A DNA stretch of 64,000 bases from Sabellastarte sp. h YS-2021 (GCA_964017235.1 OZ024929.1:60669603-60733602); one strand, 5' to 3'. Positions 8,179 to 20,199 are shown, numbered from the stretch's first letter. The notes: a model not told the origin generated them from the sequence alone. A program made the numbers and translations.

Positions 8179-11085
8179 GGGATTGCTTCGTCATCCAATT
8201 TTGTGGCGTCTGTCAGCAACGTCGTCTGTTGTCACATTTTGTATTCCGGACAGTATCTCAAAAATGGCTTGTCAGATTTAATTCGAATTTGGCATGTGGA
8301 TGTAACTGATTCTGAGGGTGTGCTGTATAATTTGGTGACCTTAAATTCCCACCAGTAAGATACTTAGACTCAATTTAAGTTTTTTTTTGTTTCCGGACAG
8401 TATTTCAAAAATGGCTTGATGGATTCAATTCAAATTTGGCATGTGGCTGTAACTAGTTTTGAAGGTGTACCTTATTTTAAGGTGACCTTAAACTCACACA
8501 TATAAAAAACTTATGTCCAGTTTTCATTTTTTCTTTCTTCATGGAGTATACTGAAAATAACTTCAGAAATTTCATTCAACTTTTGCATGTTTATGTAACT
8601 GGCCATAGGTAAGTGCCATAATATAAGGTGACCTTAAACTCCCAGTAATAACAGAATTATATTCACTTTAAGTTTGGTAATTTTTGAACAGTATTTCAAA
8701 TATTGTGCAATTCTAGGCATATTTTAGTTGTGGATGTAACCAACCTTGAACAGAACCTTCACAAAAAGATTACCTTAAACTCACTACAATATACAGCAGT
8801 CCAAACAAACTTTTGAGTTTAAGGTTGGGACAATATTTTTGGTGTTTGGAAGATATTTTATATGCTAATTAGGACTTTTTACATTGATATTCATCATGTA
8901 CATATATCTCCACCAAAATTGGTCCCTTTTAAGGTTATAGTAAATTTCTGATATTTTATAAACTTATGAGTTTAAGGTTGTATTAGTTTGTGTCACTAGC
9001 AGCTATGATGGAAAACATACATGGTCAGTGTCATTGTCCCACTTACTTTCCAGACAGTATCACAAAAATGTCTTGATGAATTAAATTCCAATTTGGCATG
9101 TTGATGTAACTGTTCCTCAAGGTGTGCCCTATTTAAGGTGACCTTAAACTCACAGTAGTAAGATACTTATATTGAGTTAAAGGTTTTTCCTTTCCAGACA
9201 GTATCTCAAAAATGGGTTGACAGATTCAATTCAAATTTGGCACGTGCTTGTGACTGGTTTTCAAGGTGTGCCCTACTTCAAGGTGACCTTAAACTCTCAT
9301 GTATTAAAAAGTTATATTGAATTTACATTATTTTTCCATAGAGTATACTGGAAATAACTTGAGAAATTTCATTCAAATTTTGCATATATATGTAACTGGC
9401 CACAGGTAAGTGCCATACAATAAGCACTGGATGGATGATTCATGATGGATGAAATTCAAATTTGGCATGTGGATGTAACTGGTACTCAAGGTGTGTCCTG
9501 TTTTAAGGTGACCTTAAACTCCCACTAGTAACATACTTATATTGATTTTAAGTTTTTTTCCGTTTCCAGACAGTATCTCGAAAAGGGGTTGAGGGATTCA
9601 ATTCAAATTTGGCATGTGGTTGTAACTGGTATTCAAGGCGTGTCCTATTTTAAGGTGAGCTTAAACTCCTATGTATAAAAGAATTATGCTGAGTTTAAGC
9701 TTTTTATTATTCCATAGAGTATACTGAAGATAACTTAAGAAATTTCATTCAAATGTTTGCATGTATATGTAACTGGCCATAGATAAGTACATATATTAAG
9801 TTGACCTTAAACTCGCAGTAATAACACAATGTCAGTGTCGTCGTCACACTTCCTTTCCAGACAGTATCTCAAAAATGGCATGATGGATTAAATTCATATT
9901 CGGCATGTGGATGTAACTGATGATCAAGTTATGTCCTGTTTTAAAGTGACCTTAAACTCCCACTAGTAACATACTTATATTGATTTTAAGTTTTTCCGTT
10001 TCCAGATAGTATCTCGAAAATGGGTTGACGGATTCAATTCAAATTTGGCGTAAGGTTGTAACTGGTATTCAAGGAGTATCCTATTTTAAGGTGAGCTTAA
10101 ACTCCCATGTACAAAAGAATTATGTTGAGTTTAAGTTTTTTTATTTTTCCATAGAGTATACTGAAGATAACTTGAGAAATTTCATTCAACTTTTGCATGT
10201 TTATGTAACTGGCCATGGATAAGTGTCAAATATTAAGGTGACCTTAAACTCCCAGTAATAACACATTGTCAGTGTCGTCATACTTCCTTTCCAGACAGTA
10301 TCTCAAAAAAGACATGATGGATGAAATTCAAACTTGGCATGTAGATGTAACTGATCCTCAAGGTGTGCCCTATTTTAAGGTGACCTTAAACTCCCACTAG
10401 TAACATACATATATTGATTTTAAGTTTTTCTGTTTCCACACAATATCTCGAAAATGGGTTGACGGATTCAATTCACATTTGGCATGTGGTTATAACTGGT
10501 ATTCAAGGTGTGTCATATTTTAAGGTGGCCTTAAACTCCCATGTATAAAAGATTTATGTTGAGTTTCAGTTTTTTTATTTTTCCATAGAGTATACTGAAG
10601 ATACCTTGAGAAATTTCATTCAAAGTTTGCATGTATATGTAACTGGCCATAGGTAAGTGCCAAATATTACGGTGACCTTAAACTCCCAGTAATAGCACAT
10701 TGTCAGTGTCGTCACACTTCCTTTCCAGACAGTATCTCAAAAATGGCATGATGGATTAAATTCAAATTTGTTATGTGGATGTAACTGGTATGCCCTATTT
10801 TAAGGTGACCTTAAACTCCCACTAGTACCATACTTGTATTGACTTTAAGTTTTTCTGTTTCCAGACAGTATCTCAAAAATGGGTTGACGGATTCAATTCA
10901 AATTTGGCATGTGGTTGTAACTGGTGTTCAAGGTATGTTCTGTTTTAAGATGACCTTAAACTCCCGTGTATAAAACAATTATGTTGAGTTTCAGTTTTTT
11001 ATTTAGTATATAGTATAGTTTAGAGTATACTGAAGATAACTTGAGAAATTTCATTAAAATTTCGCATGTATATATAACTGTAGAG
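8179..11085 (+). repeat. Higher-order satellite, three monomers of about 145 bp (period about 435 bp)
   Basis: All monomers share AATTTGGCATGT, GTAACTGG and AAGGTGACCTTAAACTC. Three types alternate. X (CAGTATCTCAAAAATGGC) lies at about 9,857, 10,291 and 10,725. Y (CAGTATCTCGAAAATGGGTT) lies at about 9,567, 10,003, 10,437 and 10,861. Z (GAGTATACTGAAGATAACTT) lies at about 9,712, 10,152, 10,584 and 11,025. X and Y recur every 424-436 bp. The 8.6-9.0 kb part is more diverged, and near 9,420 one unit is truncated. It is non-coding. Confidence 0.92.
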
Positions 11086-12715
11086 GCATGAGAACTTGTA
11101 TGTGATTGCTTTCTTGGCAATTTCTGCAACAAGTGTTTTCATGGCAACACTTTTTCTGTTTCTTGGGCTTTTATTTTGTGGGCATTTAACATTATTCAAA
11201 ACTTTCAAAATATGTTCATTACAAGAGGAACTTGTGATTTGGTTTTAGGCAACATTTGCCAACAGTTGTTGCCATGGCAACACTTTTCCTGTTGTTTTTC
11301 ACTTTTAAATTGGTGGGATCTTTATAAATAAAACCCATCCAAAGATTTTAACCAGTATTTTCAGGATATATTCTTTGCAAGGGGAACTACAAGAGTAGTG
11401 ATGATGCTTTTTTGCAAGTTTTTGGTAACAGCTGTTGCCATGGCAATACTTTTTCTGTATTGTTTTTCAAATTGAGATTTTGTGGGTACTTGGCAACACT
11501 TTCTCATGTTTCTTGGCTTTAAAAATCATTTTGTGGGTTCTTTGCATTCCATAACCCTGCATGGATTGGAGCTGACTAGTTTTTCGACAATACCTGGCAA
11601 CAAGTGTTTCCATGGCAACACTTTTCTTCTGTTTCTTGGACCCATATATAAATATTTTTGTGGGTTCTTTGCATTCCATACCCCTACATGGATTGGAACT
11701 GCTTAGTTTTTTGGGGCAATACCTGGCAACAATTGTCATGACAACACTTTTTCTGTTTCTTCTACCTATATATAAATATTTTTGTGTTTTTTTCTTTGTG
11801 CCCCAGCACAGATTGGAGCTGACTAGTTTTTCGACACTACCTGGCAACAATTGTTTCCATGGCAACACTTTCTTTCTGTTTCTTTTACCTATGTATAAAT
11901 ATTTTTGTGGGTTCTTTGCATTCCAAACCCCTGCATGGATGAGAGCTGACTAGTTTTTTGACAGTACATGGCAACAAGTGTTGCCTTGCTCTTTTTTTGT
12001 TCCTTGAACTTCTAAATAATTTGATTGGTTCTTTGCATTTCATAACCCTGCACGGATTTGGCTGATTAGTTTTCAGCAATAACTTGCAACAAGTGTTGCA
12101 CAAGAGTAGTGATGATGCGTTTTTGCAAGTTTTTAGTAACAGCTGTTGCCATGGCAATACTTTTTCTGTATTGTTTTTCAAATTGTGATATTGTGGGTAC
12201 TTGGCAACACTTTCTCATGTTTCTTGGGTTTAAAAATCTTTTTGTGGGTTCTTTGCATTCCAAACCCCTGCATGGATTGGAGCTGATTACTTTTTCGGCA
12301 ATACATGGCAACAAGTTTTGCCATGGCAACACATTATCTTTTTCTTGGACCTATATATAAACATTTTTGTAGGTTCTTTGCATTCCAAACCCCTGCACGG
12401 ATTGGAGCTGACTAGTTTTTCCACAATACCTGGCAACACAACAGTCTTTGGTTGTTCCTTGAACTTATAAATAATTTGTGGGTTCTTTGCATTCCATACC
12501 CCTGCACGGATTGGAGCTGATTAGCTTTCGGAAATAACTTGCAACAAATGTTGCCATGGCATCACTTTCTGCTTCTTGGACTTACAAATATTTTTGTGGG
12601 TTCTATGGACTCCATACCCCTGCACAGATTGGAGCTGATTAGATATTCGGCAGTACCTGGCAACTATTGCCATTGCAACACTTTTTTTCTGGTTTCAGGT
12701 TGTGGATATAAACAG
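11086..12715 (+). repeat. Tandem repeat array, about 110-130-bp unit
   Basis: Roughly a dozen units contain TTTGCATTCCATACCCCTGC (variants at about 11,543, 11,670, 11,918, 12,035, 12,253, 12,380, 12,490 and 12,605). Each also has GGATTGGAGCTGACTAG, TACCTGGCAACA and GTTGCCATGGCAACA, the last an inverted repeat. Many units carry TATATAAATATTTTTGTGGG. The array follows the 145-bp satellite directly. Long open frames on both strands are repeat by-products. Confidence 0.9.
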
Positions 12716-13260
12716 TCCTGAAGAAGATTTATAGGGTTAAGTGACCTTTCACTCCACAAGATTAGACAATGATCTGGCTTGTTTGCTGTCTCACAAAATA
12801 GCTGACAAATATACGTAGTTCCTTCTTTCCTCCGTGAACAGAGGAGGCAGACAAAACAGGAACTATGTTGCACAGTGCATTAACTTATATGCGCATATGA
12901 CTAGCAGTTTAATAGTAGGTTACCCAAAAGATACTTTATTGAATTTCCTGCTTAGTGCTGGCATATAGTAAAGACTTGGTAAGTGATAACTTCATGTGTT
13001 TGCCTCTCTGTCTGCCTGTGTCCATTTGTCATATCTTGTACATTGGATATTGGTTATATTTTTCAACAAGTAGGAGCCTCACCATGGCTCGGTACTTCTC
13101 AGGGATGGTCTGGATCTGCAAAAATACTGCCAGTCAGCCAACTATTTATGTCCAGCATAATTTTTGTCCTTTAGAATTTCATCTGCTTCAGTCTTTAACC
13201 AAAGCTGGTGACACAGTACCATTCTTCTGAATTCTTGTATGTATGTATTAACATTTAAAG
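12716..13260. other. Intervening sequence, nothing identified
   Basis: No element, repeat or convincing gene is visible. Two overlapping open frames of 63 and 91 codons (12,955-13,230) have low-complexity, codon-poor character and no recognisable motif. Confidence 0.35.
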
Positions 13261-13730
13261 TAAGGGAGTTGTAGATTTTTGTTTTATGTGGTACTGATAT
13301 TTAATGATCTATTTATAGACTAAGGGAAATTCCTCTGGGCTTGTAGAATCTCATTAGTTCTACTATACTGATCTATAAATAGATTTGGGAAAACCCTATA
13401 AGCTACCTGTAGGTTCTAGAACTTCCTCACTTGATCTGGTGCCTGGTATTATGTTCAAGCTAGTTCTTTAAGATTCTAGAATTTCCATAACCATATATAA
13501 GGACTGTACATCTGACCACACATGAACTTAGTATTTGCTGGCTATAAGGAAAGCTACTTGTGTCTTAGAACTAATATCAAGTGGATATAAACTACTTATG
13601 TTGTTGTGAACTTTTACTGGAGTGAACTGGATACATTGTCTGGATAGATTTGCTGTACTTCGGGTATTGCGCATTCATATAACACAGTGGAGTTACTGCA
13701 TTTTGGACATTATCCATATCTTGTAGTGGA
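13261..13730 (+). mobile_element. LTR fragment (5' half), fossil
   Basis: This matches, in the opposite orientation, the part of the 0.8-kb LTR repeat at about 41,750-42,203 (shared landmarks: GATCTATTTATAGACTAAGG, GTAGGTTCTAGAACTTCC, ACTGGAGTGAACTGG). It ends at the same internal LTR position where the second fragment at 13,900-14,220 begins, but the two lie in opposite orientations. That suggests a local inversion. It belongs to an old LTR retrotransposon of undetermined family. Confidence 0.7.
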
Positions 13731-13872
13731 CAGATCACAGTTTTTAGAACTTCCATAGATGGTGACTCTACAAACTCTTTAGCACTAGCCATTTTGAGTA
13801 CTGTTGACTGAAACAAATTGTCAAATCAAATGAATTTTCAAAATGTTAACTGAATGGTTGGATCAAGTGGTT

Positions 13873-13892
13873 GGTTCCTGGACGAGCCCCCA
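13873..13892 (-). other. Primer-binding-site-like sequence next to LTR
   Basis: On the minus strand, seven bases beyond the LTR end (..GTAACA at 13,900), the sequence reads TGGGGGCTCGTCC followed by AGGAACC. This resembles the tRNA-Pro primer-binding site of gammaretrovirus-like elements, where minus-strand DNA synthesis starts. Position and spacing fit an LTR element. The primer identity is inferred from resemblance only. Confidence 0.55.
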
Positions 13893-13899
13893 ATTTTCC

Positions 13900-14220
13900 T
13901 GTTACGGTCACGGGGAAAGCATGGTAGCAATTACCGGTTGCTTTTAAGTTGCAACAGAAAAAGACAAAAAGTTTAACTTAACAAATTTATTTAACAATTA
14001 AAATAATGATTACAGTCAACTGGTATGCTCTGTCCACTGTATCCAGCAATCTGTCCTGTGATCTGTCCAATGTCCATTAACACGGATATCTGCATCCTGT
14101 GATCTGTTCAATGTTTGGTAATATGGAATGTCCTTATCCTGTGATCCCTTTGATATCCAATCACATAAAATGTTTGTATAGAGATATTCAGAGTTTGCAC
14201 AACTGTTTCCACTCCAAGAG
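13900..14220 (-). mobile_element. LTR fragment (3' half), fossil
   Basis: It begins TGTTACGGTCAC and matches 41,358-41,750 through GTAGCAATTACCG, TTAACAATTAAAATAATGAT and GATATCCAATCACA. By the adjoining primer-binding-like site, the LTR sense strand is the minus strand. It is the complement in content, but opposite in direction, to the 13,261-13,730 half. The fossil is moderately diverged from the three copies at 41-54 kb. Confidence 0.72.
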
Positions 14221-15219
14221 ATCACTATCTAAAGTAAACCAATGGCAACCAACTCCAACATCAGGAAACCATCAGCATTAACGGTGGATAACGAGGTTTA
14301 TGAGGCCATCTGTAGTCGCAAACCAACTAGACCTGTCATTGCCACATCACCAAGACAGATCCACCTACCCCCCCCCCAACTACAAAGTTCTAGAGCACCA
14401 AAAACTGTATAAATAATTAAGTCACACGAAGGACTATTTAGTTATTTATTCTTTATTTTTTTACTTTCAATACTAAAAAGTAAAACTAAATAATGTTGTT
14501 TACACACTTTATCCATTGTTCATTTACAATCCGAATTGAAATTTATTATGATAAATAAAATGACTAACCATGGTTAAGTGTATTACTATGGAAATTAATA
14601 AATCACAAACAGGTTTATTGATATTCCTTATTTAAACATTATAATTAGTGCTTTGAGTCCTGTAGTATATGGAGATATTGCGCTGAGTATAAATACACAT
14701 TACACATTACATAATAAATAATGAGACTATATCAATAACCAAGTTGTTTACCTTTTGTAAATAATGCTTCACTAAAAGCAAGGAAATGAGTTACCCATAC
14801 TCACCACTTATTAAATATATTGATTAAATTAATAGTCCAACCATCCTTGTTATTATTCACTTCAAAAGAGTAATAATAATATATAACAGACATTAATATA
14901 CTAAATTTAAGTTTATTGATTCTGTAACTCACCTGGATCCTATAACACCACTAATCATAGGGCCCATAAGGTCAACTCCACCTGTACCTGCACAACCTAC
15001 ACAAAACCGGTTCAGAACTGGTTCAGAGCAGGTTCAACTAGGGGTTCAACCCACCAACCCCAAAAGTACTTCAGGGGGTCCAGATGTTTATAAATCAAAG
15101 CCTCTGATGAGACTGTACTCTGTAATCCAGCAGTCGAAATACAATTGACACAAAGTTAATTATATAAGGCAAATTATATTTTATTTACCTGTCTAAGCAT
15201 AAGCAGGAAGTCACTTACT
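14221..15219. other. AT-rich sequence upstream of the Penelope-like element
   Basis: About 1 kb with no convincing gene. It includes a run of nine C near 14,371 and long AT-rich stretches. The last part may be the 5' region of the Penelope-like element, but I see no terminal repeat to prove it. Confidence 0.35.
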
Positions 15220-15231
15220 TTGGTATTTACT

Positions 15232-15822
15232 ATGAGTGCCCCTTCAATCACTGCTAGCCAGATGAATTTCTGTGATGCCATGTCGCATGTCAATATCAGC
15301 TCCAAACGGAATAGTGGTTATAACACACCTGTCCCAAGAGCAAGAATCTCAGATGAAACAATTAACACCCTGAACTCTGTCAAATCCAGACTCGAACGGT
15401 TCACAGCCAAGAATAACAAACCACGGAAGAGGCACCAAGCAGGTTCCCCTAATACTAGGGACCCAAAGGAACCTTACGTAGATAGCAGGGACAAATACCC
15501 GAAAGAATCCAAACCCATTTACCTTAGGCTTAAGACACTTTACAGGGAAAAGTTATCTCTAGCCTTAAACATTAAAACTATGGAGGGCAAACTAGTCCAA
15601 AATAGTTTCCCTACAAGTATTGGTTTTAAGTTCAATATAAACAGCACCAGAAACCCAGTTCTCAAGGACCTGTGGACAAGATTGATTAGGAAATGCAATA
15701 CTGACATGACACTGGCACTCCTAGATGATCTACAAAAAACATACAACAACACCAAAGCCCAGATTGCTAAAGAGATGACGGATCTGGAAAAATTACAGGA
15801 AATTAAAGAATCTTCTCAATGA
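15232..15822 (+). pseudogene. PLE N-terminal region
   Basis: An open segment of just under 200 codons from the first in-frame ATG at 15,232. It is lysine-rich and partly helical (LYREKLSLALNIKTMEGKLV; LLDDLQKTYNNTKAQIAKEM). It has no catalytic motif. Its place directly ahead of the PLE reverse transcriptase, on the same strand, makes it the N-terminal extension usual for these proteins. A separate short ORF cannot be excluded. A frame change follows, after which fragments continue at 15,941-16,358. Confidence 0.65.
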
Positions 15823-16599
15823 GAAGTTCAAACAGATGACCCCTTCCTTTATGGAGAGGAAGCAATACCAATACAGGGAAGGAAAGAGCAAACCCAAAAG
15901 AAAGAACCTTGTGTGTTGAAGTGTTGAAGATACCACCTTCTTGGAAGACCTCATAAAGGAGGCTAAAAACTCACAACCTGGCATCCTACCTAAAGACACC
16001 AGGTTCGAAAGTTACATTGGACACACTCTAATTAACTTATCTAGTACAACACTAAATGAGAAACAAGTTAGGGCACTAGAAAAAGGTTTAACATTTTGCC
16101 CAACACCTGGCCCACCTGGACAAATCTCAGATTTGGCTAGACTTAAAAAAATTCCATAGAAGACTAGAACTGATGGAATTCTTTAATAGGGATAAACAAG
16201 ATGCACCTGACCCCCTCGATAACCAGAGTATACTAGACTTCATGAACCAAAATGCTGAAGTCAATGAAGAATCCGATATTGAGGATACCCTAAATAAAGA
16301 ACTACAAAAAAACTTCAAACCCAAATCTAGCTGGAGACCTAATCCAGCAGAGCCCTAGACATATTCCAGAGATCTGTTAAACAGGAAATACTCAAAAGTA
16401 AACCTAAATATTCAAAACATAATAACCTATTGAAAAAAGAAAGAATAGGTCTTAAAAATCTTAAGGATAATCCAGATATTGTCATTAAGAAAGCAGACAA
16501 AGGCTCAGCAGTGGTGGTAATGAACACCATTGACTACCTAAGAGAGAGCTACAGACAATTACAGGACACCAATTTCTACCAAAAATACCTGAAGATATA

Positions 16600-17454
16600 A
16601 CCCCTAAAGTTTCAGACAAAATAGCTGAACAGCTCATAAAAATGAGATCATTAGATCTCATTACTGATAAAAACCTCAAATATCTTAACATCAAAAACCC
16701 TACTGAAGCTCGCTTCTACCCACTACCAAAAATCCACAAAAAGGATGCAGTAGACCCATATGCAGTTCCATCAATCACCCAACATCAAATATCAGTAAAT
16801 GTGTTGAAGAACATATTAAACAATATGTGCCCAAAACAGACTCGTATGTCAGAGACATCCAACACTTCATCAGCAGGTTGAAACAATTAGGAAAAATCCC
16901 CTCAGGAGCACTCCTAGTCACTCTTGATGTCAGCTCCCTATACATGAATATACCAAATCGTGAGGGAATCCTTGCAGTTGCTGAACATCTGAGGAGGGAT
17001 CCTGAAAAGCAAAAAAAAATAGGTCCACATTTACTGAAATTACTTGAGTTGGTTCGTCACTCAATGAACTTCAATGGTGACCACTATCTACAAACAGGTT
17101 GCACAGGTATTGGGGACTGCTGCTGCCCCAAATTATGCAAACATATTTATGGACAGATTTGAAACAAGAGCACTCAGTAATTGGCTTTTAAAACCACTGT
17201 TATGGCTCAGGTTCATCGATGATATATTCATGATCTTGACCCATGGTGAAGATAAATTACAGGAATTTATTACCTACCTTAATGGTATTCATCCAACAAT
17301 TAAATTCACACACGAATTTAGTCAGACACACCTGAATTTCCTGAACACTACTGTAAAAGTCGATAAAGAAAAAGAAGTTTACACCTGTACCTACATTATA
17401 CATCTTCACACCATTCCTCAAGCAAAACAAAAGGGCCATATGGACAATTCTTAA
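16600..17454 (+). pseudogene. PLE reverse transcriptase core
   Basis: The motifs are diagnostic of Penelope-type reverse transcriptases: ARFYPLPKIHK (fingers), LLVTLDVSSLYMNIPNREGI (motif A with the catalytic aspartate), GTAAAPNYANIFMDRFE (motif B), RFIDDIFMIL (motif C with the DD pair) and LNFLNTTV. Such enzymes resemble telomerase and prime at chromosomal nicks. At least two frame shifts separate these segments, so the copy is inactive. Confidence 0.9.
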
Positions 17455-17879
17455 GACTTCAAAGAATTAGTACCTATGATGAAGATTTCCAGAGAAATTC
17501 AGAAAAATTGATTATTACCGGAAAAGGGAATACCCAGAAAAAGCTCTCAGAAGGTATTACAAAAGAGCCTCTGAATTTACCCAGGACCAACTCTTAGAAG
17601 TAATCCCAAAGAAGTCATTAAATACTCCAGTTATGGTTACCAACTTTAACCCTAACAACCCAAACATTAAGAATATTATCCACAAAAATTGGAATATTCT
17701 GAGCAACAGCCCAGACTGTGGACAATTATTTAAAAACAAACCACTTGTTGGCTTTAGAAGATTACCAAACCTCAGGGACATGTTAACAAAAGCATCTATC
17801 AGATACCCCCTTTCAACCACAGTTGAACCCCCACCTAAACCACCAGTTTGCACGAGACTCGGCAAATGCACACTGTCCT

Positions 17880-18079
17880 CTGATCAAGAAAATTAAGACA
17901 GTACTATGTAACTTCACTAAAAAGTCATTTCAACTCAAAGATTTACCTAAAAATATTACCTGTGAACTCAATAATAGCATTTACTTAATTTCTTGCAAGA
18001 AATGCCAAAAACACTATGTTAGTGAAACCAGCAAAGCATTTAGAAAGAGAATGTATGAGCACAAATCCTCAGTACAAAA
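17880..18079 (+). pseudogene. PLE GIY-YIG endonuclease, N-terminal half
   Basis: The segment ITCELNNSIYLISCKKC followed by KHYVSETSKAFRKRMYEHK is the GIY-YIG fold as found at the C-terminus of PLE proteins (usual form IYLIxCxxCxxxYVGET). The glycine of YVGET is serine here. In PLEs this nuclease nicks target DNA. The domain stops at 18,079, where the DIRS module end (TGGAAAATTTAAT) begins. Confidence 0.88.
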
Positions 18080-18386
18080 TGGAAAATTTAATAGTAAATT
18101 AAATTTTTATTAGTTAATACCTTACCTAGTGGACAGATGCATTTGTCCGGCACCCTGCCGGTCTCGCCAAACGTTAGAAAAAAACGTCCTGAGCTGGGCT
18201 CTGGCCGGGACCGGTAGTGTCCTGTTCACTCGCCAGGTGGCTGTGTAGCCTCCCTGCCGGTGTACTGCGCATGCTCGCGCATGTGCTCTTCCTCTTTTTG
18301 TTGCCTACCTTAGTAAGTCCCTTTTTGGCTTAGAATAGCAGGGAAGGTAGGGTGGGAATCCCCCTGTCCACTAGGTAAGGTGTTAA
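18080..18386 (-). repeat. DIRS 3' inverted module 3, distal part
   Basis: It begins TGGAAAATTTAATAG and holds ACCTTACCTAGTGGACAG. Its body (CATTTGTCCGGCACC, GTCCTGAGCTGGGCTCTGGC, TGTTCACTCGCCAGGTGGCT) matches the reverse complement of the DIRS B 5' leader at 25,060-25,250 almost throughout. It ends CTGTCCACTAGGTAAGGTG, where the TTAA element interrupts it. Relative to DIRS B the leader copy is inverted and sits beyond the 3' terminus. Together with 20,167-20,199 the module is 340 bp, the same length as module 1. Confidence 0.85.
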
Positions 18387-20162
18387 AGGGCCAATGCATT
18401 GAATTTTACATTCTGACTAAACACTGGGTATATTTCAGTGAGTGTACATATAACCCAAAGAACAGAAAAACAACATCCCACAGTCTGCACAGTTAAATGT
18501 ATACACAAGTTTATCCCCCCATTTCTGCCTTTTCAACAAGTAGGCTGTAAAAGTATGTCAGGTCACAGCAGAAATACACTACGTCATCGTATGAACACAT
18601 TTTCTCTAGTGTGTATGTTCTGCTTGTGTATTGGTAGTGTTTATACACAAAACAGTGTATTAAATTTATTTTGTATTTGGTTTATCTAAAGGTTTATCAT
18701 GTGAAGATACTTCATTATTAAAGAGTTATATAATGCAGATGCATTAAAAATAAAAATTAGAAATAATTTTAGTGATTATAAAATAGATTTAACAAAAAAA
18801 CCATCAAGTTACTATTGAAGTGTACACAATGTTCACAAAATAGATCATCATACAAATAGGCTTTACATCATTTTATTATTAGTTGTGCAAACTGTTTATA
18901 TCAATATACATATCATTATAAAGGCAACCTGTGTTTAAATAGTTGCTTTTTACTAAAAGAATATCATAGTTCTATCAGTTCTATAAGACATGAAAACTAT
19001 TACTAAATTACATTCAGAAAAGCCCCAACAACAGAGTTGCAAAAAATGAATACATTTATATTAGCTAGTGTATGTTTAGCCCATTTAATTTGAAATTTCT
19101 TTTGACAGTAGAACTCTGTCACATGGATTCCTGTAAAGTTGAAGTAAATAATTCCGGTTTCAAGATAACAGTTTCTATTGAAATGTAACTGTATATCTAA
19201 AATGCCTTAAAATATCTTTCTCACACATTTGATATTTGTCTTGAAAGGTTTCAAAGATCTACCAATATGTGAAAAAACTCACATATATTCTGCAATAGAT
19301 TAAACTAATGATGTAAAATAATCTTAAAACTCACACATTCTGGAGAAAAACAGTTAACTTGGTACAGCACTTATTTCAATGTTGGATTACTTAATTCTTC
19401 AATTCTGCTTTTATGACATCTCTAAAAAGTAAAAATATATCCAATGTAGCATATACTTGATATTCTTATCTAGTGCTGGGTTGTGAATTTCTTTGCTTTC
19501 ATTTTCTTTTTCTACATTATCTCCTACAAGATCCCCATTTTCTATGTGGCCGTGAAACTTTTCAGTTGATTTTCCTTATCTTCGAATAATGATCTTACTT
19601 TTTCTTTAAAAAATCATTTTTATCCAAGAACTTAGCTACTGTTTGTTTAAATAAGAATTTCTAAATGTTTCATAGTAAAAACCAAATCTTTTTGACATTA
19701 CATCTGAAATAATAACAGGAATAATTGCTTACAAACAATTTGCATGTTTAAGAAAATGCCAAAGAAAAGAACTCAACTGCTTATAAAAACTAAATCTAAT
19801 CCACCAGTTTAAATATTATTTTCAGATACTGGTGCTTTTTTATTATTGCTTGTTTTATGACGTTGAAAATAAAAATACTGAAATATACTACAAGCAATGT
19901 ATAAACAGTAACAAAACTGAGATTTAAGATAACACATTTTGTACAGTACACCAGTGTGTGTGCATAGATGGGTTCATACCGTGACGTAGCATAAACAAAT
20001 CTGGGGTCAAATGTTCAAATGAGGCAGACTCTTGTTTTCCAAGCTTCAAGTGAAGATTTCAAACATTACACACTTATGTGGGTTTTTTGTTTTTGTTTAT
20101 ATCATTTATAATGTATGAATGAATTAATAGATGAAATTTGTGTTTTTGGTTGCATTGGCCCT
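18387..20162. mobile_element. TTAA-flanked non-autonomous DNA transposon (1,776 bp)
   Basis: Terminal inverted repeats AGGGCCAATGCA (18,387-18,398) and TGCATTGGCCCT (20,151-20,162) are immediately flanked by TTAA at 18,383-18,386 and 20,163-20,166. Removing the element and one TTAA restores the inverted end of module 3 (GGTAAGGTG, TTAA, CTATCAAAATTTAATTTACT), which mirrors the module's other end. The interior is AT-rich and holds no transposase, the longest plausible frame being 83 codons. TTAA targeting points to a piggyBac-type enzyme, but the termini do not start with the usual CCC, so the superfamily is open. Confidence 0.85.
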
Positions 20163-20166
20163 TTAA

Positions 20167-20199
20167 CTATCAAAATTTAATTTACTATTAAATTTTCCA
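20167..20199 (-). repeat. DIRS 3' inverted module 3, proximal end
   Basis: This 33-bp end (TTTAATTTACTATTAAATTT and TTCCA) is the inverted partner of 18,080-18,115. It directly abuts the DIRS B terminal repeat, which starts TTTTATTACGTTAATACATC at 20,200. Confidence 0.82.

Larger units (their letters stand above)
15220..18079 (+). mobile_element. Penelope-like element (PLE), 5' part, interrupted
   Basis: A retroelement of the Penelope class: N-terminal region, reverse transcriptase, then the start of a GIY-YIG endonuclease. Reading breaks off at 18,079 inside the GIY-YIG domain, and the matching remainder resumes at 25,275. The 7.2 kb between is a DIRS unit inserted into the PLE. The PLE coding region has several frame disruptions (about seven), so it was already decaying or has decayed since. 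The family is active in many marine invertebrates. Confidence 0.9.

Noticed and set aside
10025-10222. 65-codon frame in the 145-bp satellite
   Set aside because: It is made of satellite monomers; neighbouring monomers do not keep it open.
11467-12360. Several overlapping frames of 74-133 codons on both strands
   Set aside because: All lie in the 110-130-bp tandem array and reflect its internal repetition.
13592-13816. 74-codon minus-strand frame
   Set aside because: It lies within the LTR fragment and is not kept in the three related copies.
18387-20162. A coding DNA transposon
   Set aside because: The interior has no transposase-like frame; the longest, 83 codons, has no catalytic motif.
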